NCBI GenBank assembly: GCA_029224185.1
Contig: CM055201.1
Coordinates: 20,556,584 to 20,620,583 of the forward strand
Length of the DNA stretch: 64,000 nt
Origin: Karalla daura
Lineage: Eukaryota; Chordata; Actinopteri; Chaetodontiformes; Leiognathidae
Reading direction: 5' to 3'
Notes under the pieces: generated by a model
Told to the model about the DNA's origin: nothing
The model's database searches: none
What the model saw: the letters and a program-made list of their open reading frames with translations, nothing else
In this document: piece by piece, positions 1 to 11,372 of the stretch
Position numbering within the stretch: the first letter of the stretch is position 1
Layout: every line of letters begins with the position of its first letter
Program-made: the position numbers and the translations under genes

Positions 1-229
1 AGCGTGCATGTGTGTGTGTGTGTGTTTTTTTGTTTTTTCGGAGGCTGTAAACAAGCTGTGACACAGACGGGCAGAGTGAGACGGGGGTTGGTGGGGAGAG
101 GGGGGGGTGCGGGGGAAAGTGAAGATGGAAAGGAGCTTGGCACCGGATCAAGACTGTCGGCACAATGTGCCATCCAGCAGCCAAACAAAGCGCCGCTGCC
201 ATGCCGTAGTAGATGCCCCCCTTCCCGAA

Positions 230-490
230 GCTGCTCCGGGCACAAAGAGGCAAAGAGGCAAAGAGGCAAAGAGGCGGCAGGCAGCAGGCGGAGAGGGTCC
301 GGGGGCCGCGGGGCTGCAGCCGGCCGGCCGGCCGGGCCGGGCTGGCGGGCGGGCGGAGGCCGGAGAACGCTCCGGCTCTGCCAGGAGACAAGAGGAGGAC
401 TGTTGGCGAGGAGGCGCTCACACAACAGAGGCTCTGTGTTCTCCAGACGCTCAGGTCAGCCCGGCTGCAGACGCATCCGCTGCCAGAACC
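230..490. other. GC/CpG-rich block with (GGCAAAGA)n tandem
   Basis: A very GC-rich stretch with CCGGCCGGCCGG runs and frequent CpG, preceded by four copies of an about 9-base AGAGGCAAAG unit at 241-275. It could be a small CpG island or conserved block. The overlapping ORFs show no recognisable protein. Confidence 0.4.
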
Positions 491-1548
491 CGGGAAACAA
501 GTCCCAAAAAAAAAAAGAGAAAAAATTTAAAAAGAAAAAAATGTGGGGCCTGAAGTCTGCGAAAAATAAAACGTGCAGAAATTCAAGTCGGATTCAGCAG
601 CGAGGAAATAATCATAATTTGATAATTTACAACGAAAGAATTCAAGTAAAATTCAGACACACAAATGAAGGATATTGACGTGTTAAAACGAAATAAGCGC
701 CACCTCAAACATACTCTGTAAATATATATATATATATGCTAATTAAAAAAGGCAAAATCAGAAATGATAATTTAACATCTGGCGGCTGTTTTTTTTTTTT
801 TTTTTAATCAGATTTTCGTGTTTGTGTTTTATTTCTAAATATGGATGCAGTCACGAGGCCTCCACACCATCCTCACACCTAGTCCTCCACAAACAGCCTG
901 GCTGCTAATACGAGCCGGAAGCTGGGAATATTTGCACACGCAATTATTTTATTATTCCCTGATCTCCCCTGTCCTCACTTTGCCACCCCCCCCCCCACCT
1001 CACCTTTTATTTCCCTCTCTTCTATAAAGTTATTGTGGAAGCAGCAAAAAATCGGGAGTCAAAGGTGAAGACAAAGGCAGGAGGCTGAGAGGGGAGGGGA
1101 GGGGGGAGGGAGGGAGCAGGGGGGCAGTTCACTGACAGGTGGATGTGTAGGAAATCCCAGCATTTCAACCTTCATTTACACCTGCCACTTGAAGACAGAC
1201 ATTCCTGCTTCTACGTGCAAAAAAAAACACACAACCTGTGAAATTCATTCACCTACGCTTAACACCCTGCGTCTCATTTCTAGACTTCACTTCAACACCC
1301 TGAGCTTCAAAAAAAACCTCCCCCCTCACCCTCACCCTCACCCCTGGTGTTTCACAGGTTGGGGGGGTGTGGGGGGGGTGACGGGGAGACAGACAGGCAG
1401 ACAGACAGGTTCACAGCAGGTCAGACAGCTTCAGACCGACTTTTCCAGACGTGTTTCACTTTGTGCATCCTCACACTGTTTCATGAGCTGCGAGGCTGCA
1501 TGGAGCTCATTGTCACAGATGACAAATATAAGAAGCACATCTCTGCGT

Positions 1549-1551
<3 letters not shown>

Positions 1552-1601
<50 letters not shown>

Positions 1602-1606
1602 CACAC
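1552..1606. repeat. (CA)n microsatellite
   Basis: A nearly uninterrupted CA array with one CG interruption at about 1595. Confidence 0.95.
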
Positions 1607-2151
1607 TCGGAGATATATTCCCTGTAGTGCACACAGACAGATGGCCAGACCTCCAACTCTTCATTTTTACTATTTGCTGGGTTTCCATTATTTTGTGGCA
1701 TTAAGATAAATTAAAAATAGCAGAAAAAAACACTCTGAAATACGCAGTCTGCAGGAGATGAAGGGGGGGAATTTCCAGCTGTACCTCGGAACTATTATTG
1801 AGGTGAAATCACAGTTCCTTTCAGAGGAAATCATAGACGCGTCATTTCAGGCCGAATTAACGGATATGGAATAAAGAATTTCTGTAATTCTCGGATATAT
1901 TAAAATATTGAAACGACACTTAAAACCAAACGTGCCGCATTTTGCATCGAAGGGGGGAAAAAAATAATCACACTATATACTGTTTTTTTTTTTCAACTTT
2001 TAGATCCATTTCTGAAACGAGGATATCTAAGCGACACGGGATCAGAGAAATAAAGCCGCGCAAAGCCCGAAGAGTGACAGCCGCACGGATGGAGGGATAT
2101 GGAGGGATGGAAGCGAGCGTTTTCATCCATTTTCCTCTGATAGCAGAGGTG

Positions 2152-2291
2152 TCACACACACGCGCGCACACACACACACGCGCACATGCACACACACACA
2201 TGCGCACACACACTCTGGTCACATTTCAGAAGTCTGTCAAACCTTCTTATCCAAGCGCTACTACACGGCAGACCACAGCGGCTCCTGTCAC

Positions 2292-2330
<39 letters not shown>
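2152..2330. repeat. Compound (CA)n/(CG)n microsatellites
   Basis: An imperfect CA/CG array occupies 2152-2213 and a clean (CA)18 occupies 2293-2330, separated by about 80 bases of ordinary sequence. Confidence 0.95.
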
Positions 2331-2331
<1 letters not shown>

Positions 2332-2496
2332 CACAGAGTTACACGCGCACAAGCCGAGAGAGAGAGAGAGCGCGCGCGGCTCGCAGTCCGTTTGCGCTTT
2401 GACGCTCGGCGGCGAAAGCGACGCGCATCAACTTGCTGCGTAAAAAACGCGACACTCTTCACCTCCTTCACACCTCCTCTCCCTCCTTCTCTCACA

Positions 2497-2545
2497 CTCT
2501 CTCACCCCTCTCTCTCTCTCTCGTTCTTTCTCTCTATCTCTCTGC
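2497..2545. repeat. (CT)n tract
   Basis: CT-rich tract just downstream, in gene sense, of the short-isoform donor. Further CT tracts lie at 2735-2780 and 2845-2880. Confidence 0.85.
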
Positions 2546-2612
2546 CTCCCACAGCCCGGTGCAGGGACTCGGGGGAGCGGCGGGTCGGGATGCGCGCTGC
2601 GCGTCTTCTTAC

Positions 2613-2681
2613 CGCTTTGCCGTTGTAGTAGTACATCAGCGAGCTGCCTGTCATCCCGGGGATGGTGTACGCACAATACAT
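2613..2681 (-). CDS. tcf4: tcf4 alternative first coding exon of the short, NLS-lacking isoform (MYCAYTIPGM start)
   Basis: The coding part of this exon is 23 codons: MYCAYTIPGMTG then SSLMYYYNGKA, followed by the donor GCG/GTAAGA in phase 0. It differs from the human short TCF4 isoform N-terminus MYCAYTIPGMGGNSLMYYYNGKA (from memory) at only two positions, but from the TCF12 equivalent (MYCAYPVPGM...NGKT) at about six, so tcf4 is the better name. The start codon sits in GAACGATGT, with A at -3. In human TCF4 this exon is used from an internal promoter and joins the common V-Y exon. It therefore produces a protein with the second activation domain and bHLH but without the N-terminal activation domain and nuclear localisation signal. 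Here it lies about 19.7 kb downstream of the NLS exons, in the same large intron, as in mammals. The 5' UTR extent is unknown. Confidence 0.93.
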
Positions 2682-3059
2682 CGTTCCTCTCCTCCGCGGA
2701 CAGAAGAAAAAAAAACTATTTCGCCCTCTTTTCTCTCCCCTTCTCTCTCTCCCTCTCTCTCTCTCTCTCACTCTCTCTGTTTTTGGTTTATCACGCTCCC
2801 CCCGCCCCTTCCTTCTCTTCTTCGTCTCTTCTCTTCTCTCTCTCCACCTTTTTCTCTCCTCTCTCTCTCTCTCGTCTGTCTCTGAACTTTTTTTTTCTTC
2901 TTTCCCCTCTGGATGCTGTTTTGCGATCTCAAACTCCGCTCGCCCGTTCCTGCATGCGCGTTTTTTTCCCCGCCGACAATTCCTTCAGTTGCATTTTCCC
3001 ATATGGCCGAGCCCAGGCACGCCGAATATGCAAAGTAGGCAGAGAGAGAGAGAGGGAGA

Positions 3060-3094
<35 letters not shown>

Positions 3095-3110
3095 GCCCCT
3101 CCCCTTCTCT
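2682..3110 (-). promoter_or_regulatory. Candidate internal promoter and 5' UTR of the short tcf4 isoform
   Basis: This is the sequence just upstream (gene sense) of the MYCAYTIPGM exon. Positions 2682-2890 are nearly pure GA-rich on the gene strand, which could be a long purine-rich 5' UTR. Positions 2890-3035 are balanced and non-repetitive, with an NRF1-like core GCGCATGC near 2955 and an octamer-like ATATGCAAAG near 3027. A broken (GA)n array bounds it at 3040-3093. No TATA box was assigned. The transcription start cannot be placed from sequence alone. Confidence 0.45.
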
Positions 3111-3123
3111 CTCTCTCGCTCTC
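3040..3123. repeat. (GA)n followed by (CT)n
   Basis: An interrupted (GA)n array (3040-3093) is followed by a short CT tract (3104-3122), so the pair can fold back. Confidence 0.9.
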
Positions 3124-3184
3124 ATACACACGCATACAAACACACACACGCGTAAAATGTACGTAAAGCAAGAGGCTTAAACGT

Positions 3185-3211
3185 AGCGCGCGCGCGCACA
3201 CACACACACAC
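3185..3211. repeat. (CG)n(CA)n microsatellite
   Basis: GCGCGCGCGC runs directly into CACACA, an alternating purine-pyrimidine tract with Z-DNA potential. Confidence 0.9.
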
Positions 3212-3239
3212 TTTCAACTTTCCACAGTAAATCTGGAAG

Positions 3240-3870
3240 TCATCCCTCCCTCCCTCCCTCCCTTCCTCCTTCCCTTTGAACTGAGCCGCACATTCACTTT
3301 TTCCACCCTGTCTTTCCTCTCCTCTCCTCACCTCTTTCATCTCCTCTCCTCTTCCCTCGCTCCCTTCTCCTCTCCTTCCTCCCCTCGTTTTCCCTTCCCC
3401 TCTCTTCCTATATCTCCATCCCCTTGTCACTCTCCTCCTCCCTCCTCCTCCTTTCCTCCCTTGTTTCCATCCCTGTTCATCTCCTGCCTTCTTTTCTTGT
3501 CTTTTTTTAAACTGTCCTTTCATCTCTCCTTCCTCATCCCGTCTCATCACGTCACACTTTACTCTCCTCCTCCTCTCTGACTCTTGCTCATCCCTCGCTA
3601 CCCCTTGGATCTCCACTCTTGCCCTTCATCACAACTTCTCCATTTCTCCATCTTCCTCCCAAGCTTCCTCTCATACACGCCTCCTCTTCCTACTCCTTTC
3701 TCTCCCCCTACTGTAATTTCCCCTTCCCGTTACCTCACTTCCTCCCTTGTTTTCTCCTCTCGTCTCCTTGTTCCTCCCCGGTTTCCTGCCCTCCTGTTTG
3801 CTCCTCGTTTACTGCCCTCCTCCCTTGTTTTTTCCTCTTCTCCGGCTCTTTTTTTTTTCTTTTTACATTG
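3240..3870. repeat. Long polypyrimidine low-complexity tract
   Basis: About 630 bases are overwhelmingly C and T on the plus strand (CCCTCC, CTCCTC and TTCCTC motifs), with few purines. The ORFs across it are composition artefacts. Mirror-symmetric parts could form triplex DNA. Confidence 0.85.
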
Positions 3871-4541
3871 TATAATATGAATTATGTCCTCCAAGCTTCC
3901 TGGCCAGAGCGCTGATGTCCAGGCCCAGGTCACACTTCCAGACTTGTCTTCCTATTTTCTCTCCTGAGCTTTTTCTGGGCAAAATAACTGCTGAATTTTC
4001 CCCTCGAAATCTCAATTTCAAAAGCATTTATTTTCCCTTTTCTTTTCTTCCATTTTTTTTGCATTGTCACAGATAAAAGATCCTCTGCTGGACAGGATTC
4101 TTGGAAAACGCGACCGTTCTCTGCACACATTACAGCGGTGATGATAAATTAATTGCAACTTGTTTACTTCTGCCAACAAACCAGATTAGTCTATTCTGAT
4201 CATTTCCAGATGCATTTTAATTTGAAAGTGGACCAGAAATCATATTTTACATTTAAATCCTGAAGCGTGTGGGAGGTCTGTGATGTAAGCTCTCTGGGAC
4301 GATGATGAGGATGGGATGTTTGTTCCGTTTTCAAGTTGTCTGCAGTTTGTCTGTCAGTTTGTGCAGTTAAAAGTTAAAAGTTTCATGTTCTCTTCTTGTC
4401 TCTTTTATATCCAATACGATTTCTGCATCAAATCAAAGTGTGAATATTTGTTTCTCCAGCATGTGTGTGCTGGTATAAATATCTGACGTATAAAGTGAAG
4501 ATCCTACGTTTTTACATATTCCCGGAACGAACCACACGTTA

Positions 4542-4555
4542 GTTGCCATGGTGAC
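4542..4555 (-). promoter_or_regulatory. RFX X-box-like motif
   Basis: The minus strand reads GTCACCATGGCAAC, a perfect match to the GTHNCC-AT-RGNAAC X-box consensus bound by RFX factors. Confidence 0.45.
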
Positions 4556-5022
4556 CGCCTCCATAGGAAACACCTGATGGAGGTGCCATCATCGATCATC
4601 AATTTTTAACCATCACACACATGTGTGTGTGTGTGTTATCACTTCAGAAAACAGCCACTGATAATGCAAAAACCTGCACAAAAATTAAGATATTTCCATA
4701 TATATCTTAAGGATATATTGGAAACAGTTTTCAAACCTGCCAGTAGGAGGTGTATTAATAAAACCCATTTATTGTTTTTCAAAGGATGTTTGTCTCTCAC
4801 TTCTTCATTTCCTGGTCCACAGTGTGAGCTAAGTCATAGATTGGCTGCGATTGTTTAGTTGTGGTGTTGAGCTGTTCGGCTGTTTATATGCGACATAATT
4901 GCAAAGTTTCGCTCAGAATTGCTCAGATGGTGCCTTGAAAATGAAAGGTAAACTCGTAAATACCGCAGAGGCTGCGTTGTAAGTCTGACTGACACGCAGG
5001 TTTGTGTACAGACCCCAGAGGA

Positions 5023-5060
5023 CCCCCCCCCCCCACCCCCCCACCCCCCCCCCCCCCTCC
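5023..5060. repeat. Poly-C tract
   Basis: C12, C7 and C14 runs are separated by single A residues. The G-rich complement could form quadruplexes. Confidence 0.95.
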
Positions 5061-5327
5061 AGATCTGACACAGCACAGGCACAGGATCGGGGGTACTTCA
5101 CGTTCCTTCAACTTCAAGTTGTTTCAATAGACTTTAACATTTAAAAATATAAAGATTTTTTATTTTTTTTAGGATCTGCCTCCGACAAGAGTCCTACAGC
5201 ACAGACAGCGAGGCCTCGCCGCTCTGTATAATCAGTTTGGAGAACCTAAGAGCTTGTTTACTCCTTATCTCCAGCCTCAAATCAAATGTGAGCAAGTAAA
5301 AAGTGATTACCCAAGCTGTCCATTGTA

Positions 5328-5350
5328 AACACACACACACACACACACAC
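5328..5350. repeat. (CA)n microsatellite
   Basis: Short clean CA array. Confidence 0.9.
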
Positions 5351-6009
5351 TCCACAGAAGAGCTACTTCCCTTCAGCTCCGCTACCGGAGGATTATCATC
5401 GCTGATATTTCCAGCGTTTCTCCTCCTCAGGTTCATCTCTCACCTCCACTTGAGGTTCAGAAGTTGGAACATGCACTCCAGACTGACAAGCAGCATACTG
5501 AAACCGGAAAGGCCAAAGTCTGAGCTTGCAGAGGGAGGAATATAAACCGCTATATAAACAGCTCCTCCGTCTCTGTACATACATGATCTCCCAGACCATT
5601 TAAGGACACACACACGCTCACTTTCACACTCGAACCTGAGGGAAACTCACAGTCTGCAGTTGACTTAAAGATGCACGTTTTCTGGAGTGAGGGGGAAATG
5701 TGGAGAACGTGCAACAAACTCACTGTCCCCGTCCTCCATCTTCCATCTCTCAGGCAAACAAAGACCCAGATCTTCAGAGTTCATTGCGTAACATTTCGTT
5801 CATCCGGGTCCCGACCAAGATAACCACGATGACGTCACTATGACATCACATGGACTCACATTAATGAGGAGCTCTCCACTGTTTACATGCAAATAATGGA
5901 CTGTTTCTGTGTGTTCACGCTGACAGGACAAGTCGTTTGGAACTTTGAGGACGATAAAGCCGTTGGATTAGATTGAACCGAAGTAAATTGAACTATGTGA
6001 TGTAGAGAT

Positions 6010-6055
6010 GGGGGGGGGGGGGGGGGGGGAGGAGGGGGAGGGCGAGGGGGGGGAG
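6010..6055. repeat. Poly-G tract
   Basis: G20 followed by G-rich AGGAGGGGGAGGGCGAGG sequence. Confidence 0.95.
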
Positions 6056-6173
6056 TGATGCAGGCAGTCACCAACACAGTGGTTCTGTCTTCCAAATTCC
6101 ATATTAACACCGTCATCATTCATCCCACTCAAACAAATAATAGACTCCAAAACAAGCGAGCAGACATCCCAAA

Positions 6174-6196
6174 CTCTCTCTCTCTTTCTCTCTCTC

Positions 6197-6231
<35 letters not shown>
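6174..6231. repeat. (CT)n microsatellite
   Basis: CT array with two short interruptions, ending in CTCTTCTTTC. Confidence 0.93.
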
Positions 6232-6235
<4 letters not shown>

Positions 6236-6239
6236 CTTT

Positions 6240-6372
6240 CGGCTTTAATTTGATTAAAAAGCGAGCTGCAGGAAGGGGAGGGAGGGCTGATGCACATCTA
6301 ATAAGTGGACCATCTGTCTGCAGCGCTGGCTGGCTCCCAGCATTGTACCCAACCAGACTGCATGGGAAATGA
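6240..6372. promoter_or_regulatory. Candidate conserved non-coding element
   Basis: Balanced sequence between a CT array and purine-rich DNA, with GGCTTTAATTTGATTAAAA, an E-box CATCTG near 6311 and a CAGCGCTGGCTGG core. It has the texture of vertebrate CNEs; conservation was not tested. Confidence 0.4.
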
Positions 6373-6644
6373 AGGGAGAGAGATGGAGGGATGGAGGGAG
6401 GAGAGAGAATTGTGGGGTGAAAAAGAAAAATAAATAAAAAAGTAAAAATATATAGACCCCGAAATAAGGAGTGACCCGGTTGAGGCAAAGCAGCGAAGGC
6501 AGCATTTTTTTAATTTTGTACCGACGCTTGCTCAGTGAATAAAGGCGGCGGTTGAAGACGAAGAAGGATGAAGAGCGGAGGAGAGAGGGAGGAGGAGGAG
6601 GAGGGAGGAGAGGAAGCGACGGAGAGCGCTCAAAGGAGGGCATT

Positions 6645-6781
6645 AGGAGAGGAGAGGAGAGGAGAGGAGAGGAGAGGAGAGGAGAGGAGAGGAGAGGAGA
6701 GGAGAGGAGAGGAGAGGAGAGAAGAGGAGAGGAGAGGAGAGGAGAGGAGAGGAGAGGAGAGGAGAGGAGAGGAGAGGAGGA
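6645..6781. repeat. (AGGAG)n pentanucleotide array
   Basis: About 27 units of a 5-base AGGAG repeat, broken once by GAAGAGG near 6720. It lies in a purine-rich region (6370-7010). A pure purine strand of this length favours triplex formation. Confidence 0.95.
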
Positions 6782-7511
6782 GAGCGGACGAGGGAGAGGG
6801 AGGAGAGAGGAAAAATGACGGAGGAGAGCAGATGAAGGGGCAGGAGAGGAAAGGGAGGAAAGGTGACTGGAGAAGAGAGGAGGAGATAGGTGGGGAGGGA
6901 AAGAAGAGAGAGGGAAAATAGAGAGAAATGGAAGTTAGGAGATGGAGAGAATGAGAGGGAGAGCAACATGAATGGATGGAGGTAAGAGAGGAGGAGGAGT
7001 GATATTTCTATCTGAGGGGGAGACATAACACCAAACACCTCCGGTCACTACAAATTTACTGAAATAAGTTAATCTCGGTTTTAACTCTTTCCTAATTTCA
7101 AAATGTGAGAGTTGAATTTAGAAATATGAATCTTAAATCAAACATCTTATTTCAATAAATCAAGAAATTTCTGAAATAATCTTCACGCAGATGTGTCATT
7201 CTTGTTTGGTCTCAATAGCTCCGCCCCCCCCAAGCAGTTCTTACTCCTGGCCCAGCAAAAGAACCACTTAGGACCTCGGTGTCTTCCTCCTCCCTCTTTC
7301 ATCCTCTTCACAGCTCCTTTCATTCAGTGTCCATCCTTCCATCTTTATTCTCTTCATCGTCGTCATCTCCTCCCCCCTCCCTCGCACTCTCCTCCCTTTT
7401 ATCCTCCACCTTCTTTCAGAATCCATGGACCCGGCCAGTTTTGCTCTTCCTCCTCCTTTATTTCCTCCTCAAACCATTTCGCTCCTTTCCTTTCTTCCCC
7501 CATCGTCCCCA

Positions 7512-7545
7512 CCTCCTCCTCCTCCTCCTCCTCCTCCTCCTCCTC
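7512..7545. repeat. (CTC)n trinucleotide array
   Basis: About eleven CTC units inside a pyrimidine-rich stretch (7280-7550). Confidence 0.93.
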
Positions 7546-7944
7546 TCTGGTGAGGAGATGACAGTAAATCCCTGGTTGAATTATAATCTCACATTTCATC
7601 CTGATTTCACGCCGACAGGATTTTCCTTCACATTACGACGCCTAGTTGTCAATCTCTCTCCCTCTTCCTCTCTCTCTATACTCTGTTTTGTCTTCATCAG
7701 TCTCTCGGCCTTTCTCCACCTCTCCTTTCTGCGCTGTTCCCAGCGAACTGTCCTCTGAATCTTTCTTTCCCTCTTTCCTTCACCGCCCTTTCTTTATTTT
7801 TCCTTCACTCCTCCTTTTTCCAGACCCTTTCTTTCTCTCTTTGCTTCTTTTCGGCACTCCTTTCTTCCCTTTTTTTTTGCAATAAATCCTTTTGTTTTTC
7901 TCTCTTTCAAACACGGAGCAGTGCTGGCCTAAAGGCCCACAGTT

Positions 7945-7956
<12 letters not shown>

Positions 7957-8003
<47 letters not shown>

Positions 8004-8013
8004 CACACACACG
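7957..8013. repeat. (CA)n microsatellite
   Basis: CA array with two CG interruptions. Confidence 0.95.
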
Positions 8014-8158
8014 CAGCACGACTGCACTTTGTTCTCCTCATACAGCCACTTCCTATCGTGAGCCTTTGATTCCAGTCTTTTTATGTTGCAGGTCGGAATT
8101 CACAAACAATAAAGTTATCGACGGGACTGAAGAGTTGTGAGTGCACACAAACAGGGAT

Positions 8159-8204
<46 letters not shown>
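8159..8204. repeat. (CA)n microsatellite
   Basis: Clean CA array of about 22 units. Confidence 0.95.
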
Positions 8205-8208
<4 letters not shown>

Positions 8209-8599
8209 GTACGTGCATGGGGTCTGGTAGGCAAAATCAAAAGTGAAACTCAACCCGGACTCCACTGATGAAATTAGACCCACTCGATATGGTGGTGGTG
8301 GACCCCCACAGACACAGCATAAAGATCATTAACAAACATGTTTCTTTAACTTCATATCTCATCTTAAAAGCAAAATTATTCCATACAAACTGCCAGAAGC
8401 ACAAACTCTCCAAAGCAGACAGGTTCAGCCGAAACCAAAACATGCAACATTCATGTCTTCAAAATACCAAAAACAAATCAACAAAATCACTAATCACCTG
8501 TTTATGGGTGACATTACCCTAAGAGGATTCCAAAATATTGTTTTATCTGCTCTGTATATTATTTTACCAATAACAGAAGCTTTAAATTTGATGCTTTAA

Positions 8600-8895
8600 G
8601 TCCAAGTTTAAAGGAGGGATACCACCATGATTCATATGTATTCTATTTCTATGTAGTTTCTATATATAAAAAAACAAAACAATGTAAACATATCCTGGTC
8701 ATGTAGAGGGGCTTAAACCAAGCAGAACAAATTCACCTTTTGTACCAGGCTGTCATCCTGCTGTTTAGTCATAGACATGGAGGTCTATGGGGGAATCGAC
8801 TCACTACTGGAACCAGCCTCCAGTGGCCACACGGGGAACTGCAGATTATCTGGCAATTATCTGGCTGTGTGTTCAGCCCTGGGGGACGTCCTCTG
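8600..8895. mobile_element. Degraded fish dispersed repeat (GGAGGTCTATGGGG type)
   Basis: The segment GGAGGTCTATGGGG ... GACTCACT ... GGAACCAGCCTCCAGTGGCCA ... GGGGAACTGCAG matches a dispersed repeat that I recall as very common in fish introns. The AT-rich stretch before it, with AAAACAAAACAATG, probably belongs to the same copy. Family name and termini are uncertain. Confidence 0.55.
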
Positions 8896-8957
8896 GGTTA
8901 AAATTTAATGCCCTATTTTCTACTTCGTCTACATCTGTTACATTCAGAGGAAGTGAT

Positions 8958-8981
8958 GGGGGGGGGGGGGGGGGGGGGGGG
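8958..8981. repeat. Poly-G tract (G24)
   Basis: Twenty-four consecutive G residues. Confidence 0.97.
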
Positions 8982-9091
8982 TTAGTTATGGGAATACTCT
9001 AATAAGTAATTGATTACATAGGAAAGGAACTTTTTAATCACCGTTCACATGACAATCAGTGCTTAATGAGTAGCTTAAGGGAGGTTAGATA

Positions 9092-9110
9092 CAGATAGAC
9101 ACAGACAGAC

Positions 9111-9205
<95 letters not shown>

Positions 9206-9220
9206 AAGATAGACAGACAG
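9092..9220. repeat. (GATA)n tetranucleotide array
   Basis: A clean AGAT/GATA array at 9111-9204, with imperfect GACA units at both ends. Confidence 0.96.
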
Positions 9221-9330
9221 ATATGAGGTTCTTCATTCTCTCTCCTGTGTAATCAGGATAAAAACCTGACATGGCCTCAATTCTGACGGGGAAAATCAGA
9301 CGATAATTTTCCTCCAAAAAACAGAAAAAC

Positions 9331-9551
9331 ACACACACACGCACATGCACACACACACACACGTGCACACACATACACACACACGCTCAAGGACGCACAT
9401 AAACACAAAGTGCCGAAAGTGTTTGGAGAGGGTGTGTGAGTGTGTCTGTGATGTGACTGAGTGTCTGAAAAAGTGTGTGTGTTTGTGAGTGTGTGTCTGT
9501 GTGTGTGTGAGTGTGTGTGTGAGTGTGTGTGTGTGCATGTGTGTGTGTCTG
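9331..9551. repeat. Imperfect (CA)n then (TG)n arrays in opposite orientation
   Basis: A CA-rich tract (9331-9384) and a TG-rich tract (9430-9551) are complementary and separated by about 45 bases. A transcript could fold into a long imperfect hairpin. Confidence 0.9.
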
Positions 9552-9600
9552 GCATCCATCAGAACCACAGCTTGCCGAAAAAACAGTAAGCACAGTGCAG

Positions 9601-9614
9601 AGAGAGAGAGAGCG

Positions 9615-9657
<43 letters not shown>
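9601..9657. repeat. (GA)n microsatellite
   Basis: GA array with one CGAAC interruption near 9614. Confidence 0.95.
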
Positions 9658-9659
<2 letters not shown>

Positions 9660-9661
9660 TC

Positions 9662-9810
9662 TGCTGCGCGCTAATTATGTATGCATGATTTAATCTGCAA
9701 CTCAATAATATGCAAATATATTCATATGCTAGTTTCTTAATTAAAAATGCAAAGCAGCCCTTATGGTGATTTTTCTGTGATTTTCTTTTCAGCCTAACAA
9801 ACGGAACATT
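9662..9810. promoter_or_regulatory. Candidate conserved non-coding element with POU/homeodomain sites
   Basis: AT-rich but non-repetitive: TAATTA at 9672, a perfect octamer ATGCAAAT at 9710-9717, CATATG at 9723 and TTAATTAA at 9737-9744, closely packed. This is typical of developmental enhancers in the tcf4 locus. Conservation was not tested. Confidence 0.5.
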
Positions 9811-11333
9811 TTGAGAAATTCAACAAATTGGAGGGAAGCGCTATAGACGGGGGTTCACCGAAGGAAAAAAACAAAAAAAAGAGGAAAAACTTCCTACTTC
9901 AACTTCCTGGAAATACTGGTGCAGAGGGGCGGGGGCTGAAGGTGTGGTTCAACTTGTTGAATGCAAACTTTTCCACACTGTGTGTGTGTATCCATAATTC
10001 ATCGTTTCAACTTGTAAACTCGACCGTGGCTGTTAAACATGACAGAGGCTGGAAGGTCAAACACGAATGGACGCCGTTCAGCGTCTCTGGCCCAGTCTGT
10101 CCGTCTATATCTGATGGATGCAGCGCTACTGACGCTAACGGGACTCAGGAGCTAGTTTGATTAGAGCAGACGAGCTCCCGCCCGGCCTCTGGGCCCGCTC
10201 CAGCTTTCTGCCTGTTGCAGGGACATTTTGACACTATGTCACACACTATGTCCACTATGAGGCATCTATAAGGATCAGAGCGTAGCTTCAGACGTCCTGT
10301 GTATGCAAAGACTCCCAAGATAATGTTTGTAATGAATCAGGACTTTAAATAAGGTGGAACTGACCTGAATGTAATTAGATTTTCTATTCTGTGCTTTACA
10401 AGCCTGGTTCCACCACTGGCTCAGAGATTTGAGTTGCTATTTTACTGTAAATTTAGCCTTAATTTTATTATAGGTTTCCTTCAGGGTAATGGAGCTCTGG
10501 CCACTAGGGGCACTGTGGTGGAGTAGAGCTGCAAAGCATGCCTGAGGTCACTTACTTTGATAACCTGGGATCTGCAAAGTCTGTGATGCTAACTCAAAGC
10601 TCCACTTGGGTGATTCAGTCGTTTGATTTACCACCAAACAGTCACTTTAGCCTTTGATCTTCCACCAACGTAAGGCTTTAACTATCGGACATACTGTCGT
10701 AAAGTTACATACAGGCATTTATGTAGTCACTTATGAATGAATTAGATCAACATTGACATGAATGACCCAGAGCCATCATCATGTATACCTGGCATCAACA
10801 TCAACTCTTCTGACAGCATGGGGTCTTCATATGGAGGAGACACTTTCTTTCTGGGCCTTAGTTGCTGAAACTTGCTGAAAGAGCGACTAAAAGCTACTGA
10901 TTTTTACCATAATATACACAGATTTTTCTGTCTTCTATCTTCTCTCCTCATCTACTCTGCAGATCAACAGCCCTGCATGCTTTAGACAGTGGCAAAGCAC
11001 TGCTACAATGCAACAAATTAGTTCACAAATCTGAATTACAATCTAATGGTTTTGACAACTTGTAACATTAGCATCCAGCTCGGACACCTGAGGATTAATC
11101 CTTTGAATTACAGTGTATCTTCACTTATTTCTGCAAACAGAAAATCACGTTTTGTAATCTTACAGAAAAAAAACACACATTCATTAATATAAAATATGCA
11201 AAAAGATAGAAACGAAGTCTGCGGAGGACTGAGTGTGACATTTTGGTTGAGCTGGGAAGGACAGCTGTGAAAGATTTAACATATTATAAACAACTTAAAG
11301 CAGTTTTGTCACCACGAGAAAAGGGTGATTTGT

Positions 11334-11336
11334 GTG

Positions 11337-11371
<35 letters not shown>
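11334..11371. repeat. (TG)n microsatellite
   Basis: TG array with one CG interruption; an imperfect TG tract lies nearby at 11501-11540. Confidence 0.93.

Positions 11372-11372
<1 letters not shown>

Noticed and set aside
9111..9204. GATA array as a possible GATA-factor enhancer or sex-linked marker
   Set aside because: Simple GATA arrays are common in fish and carry no specific evidence of either function here.
10490..10560. CTGGCCACTAGGGGCACTGTGG-like motif, also in part near 17578 and 31540
   Set aside because: Short CTCF-like or repeat-derived CCACTAGGGG strings are very common in fish DNA. They are too short to annotate as elements or insulators without binding data.
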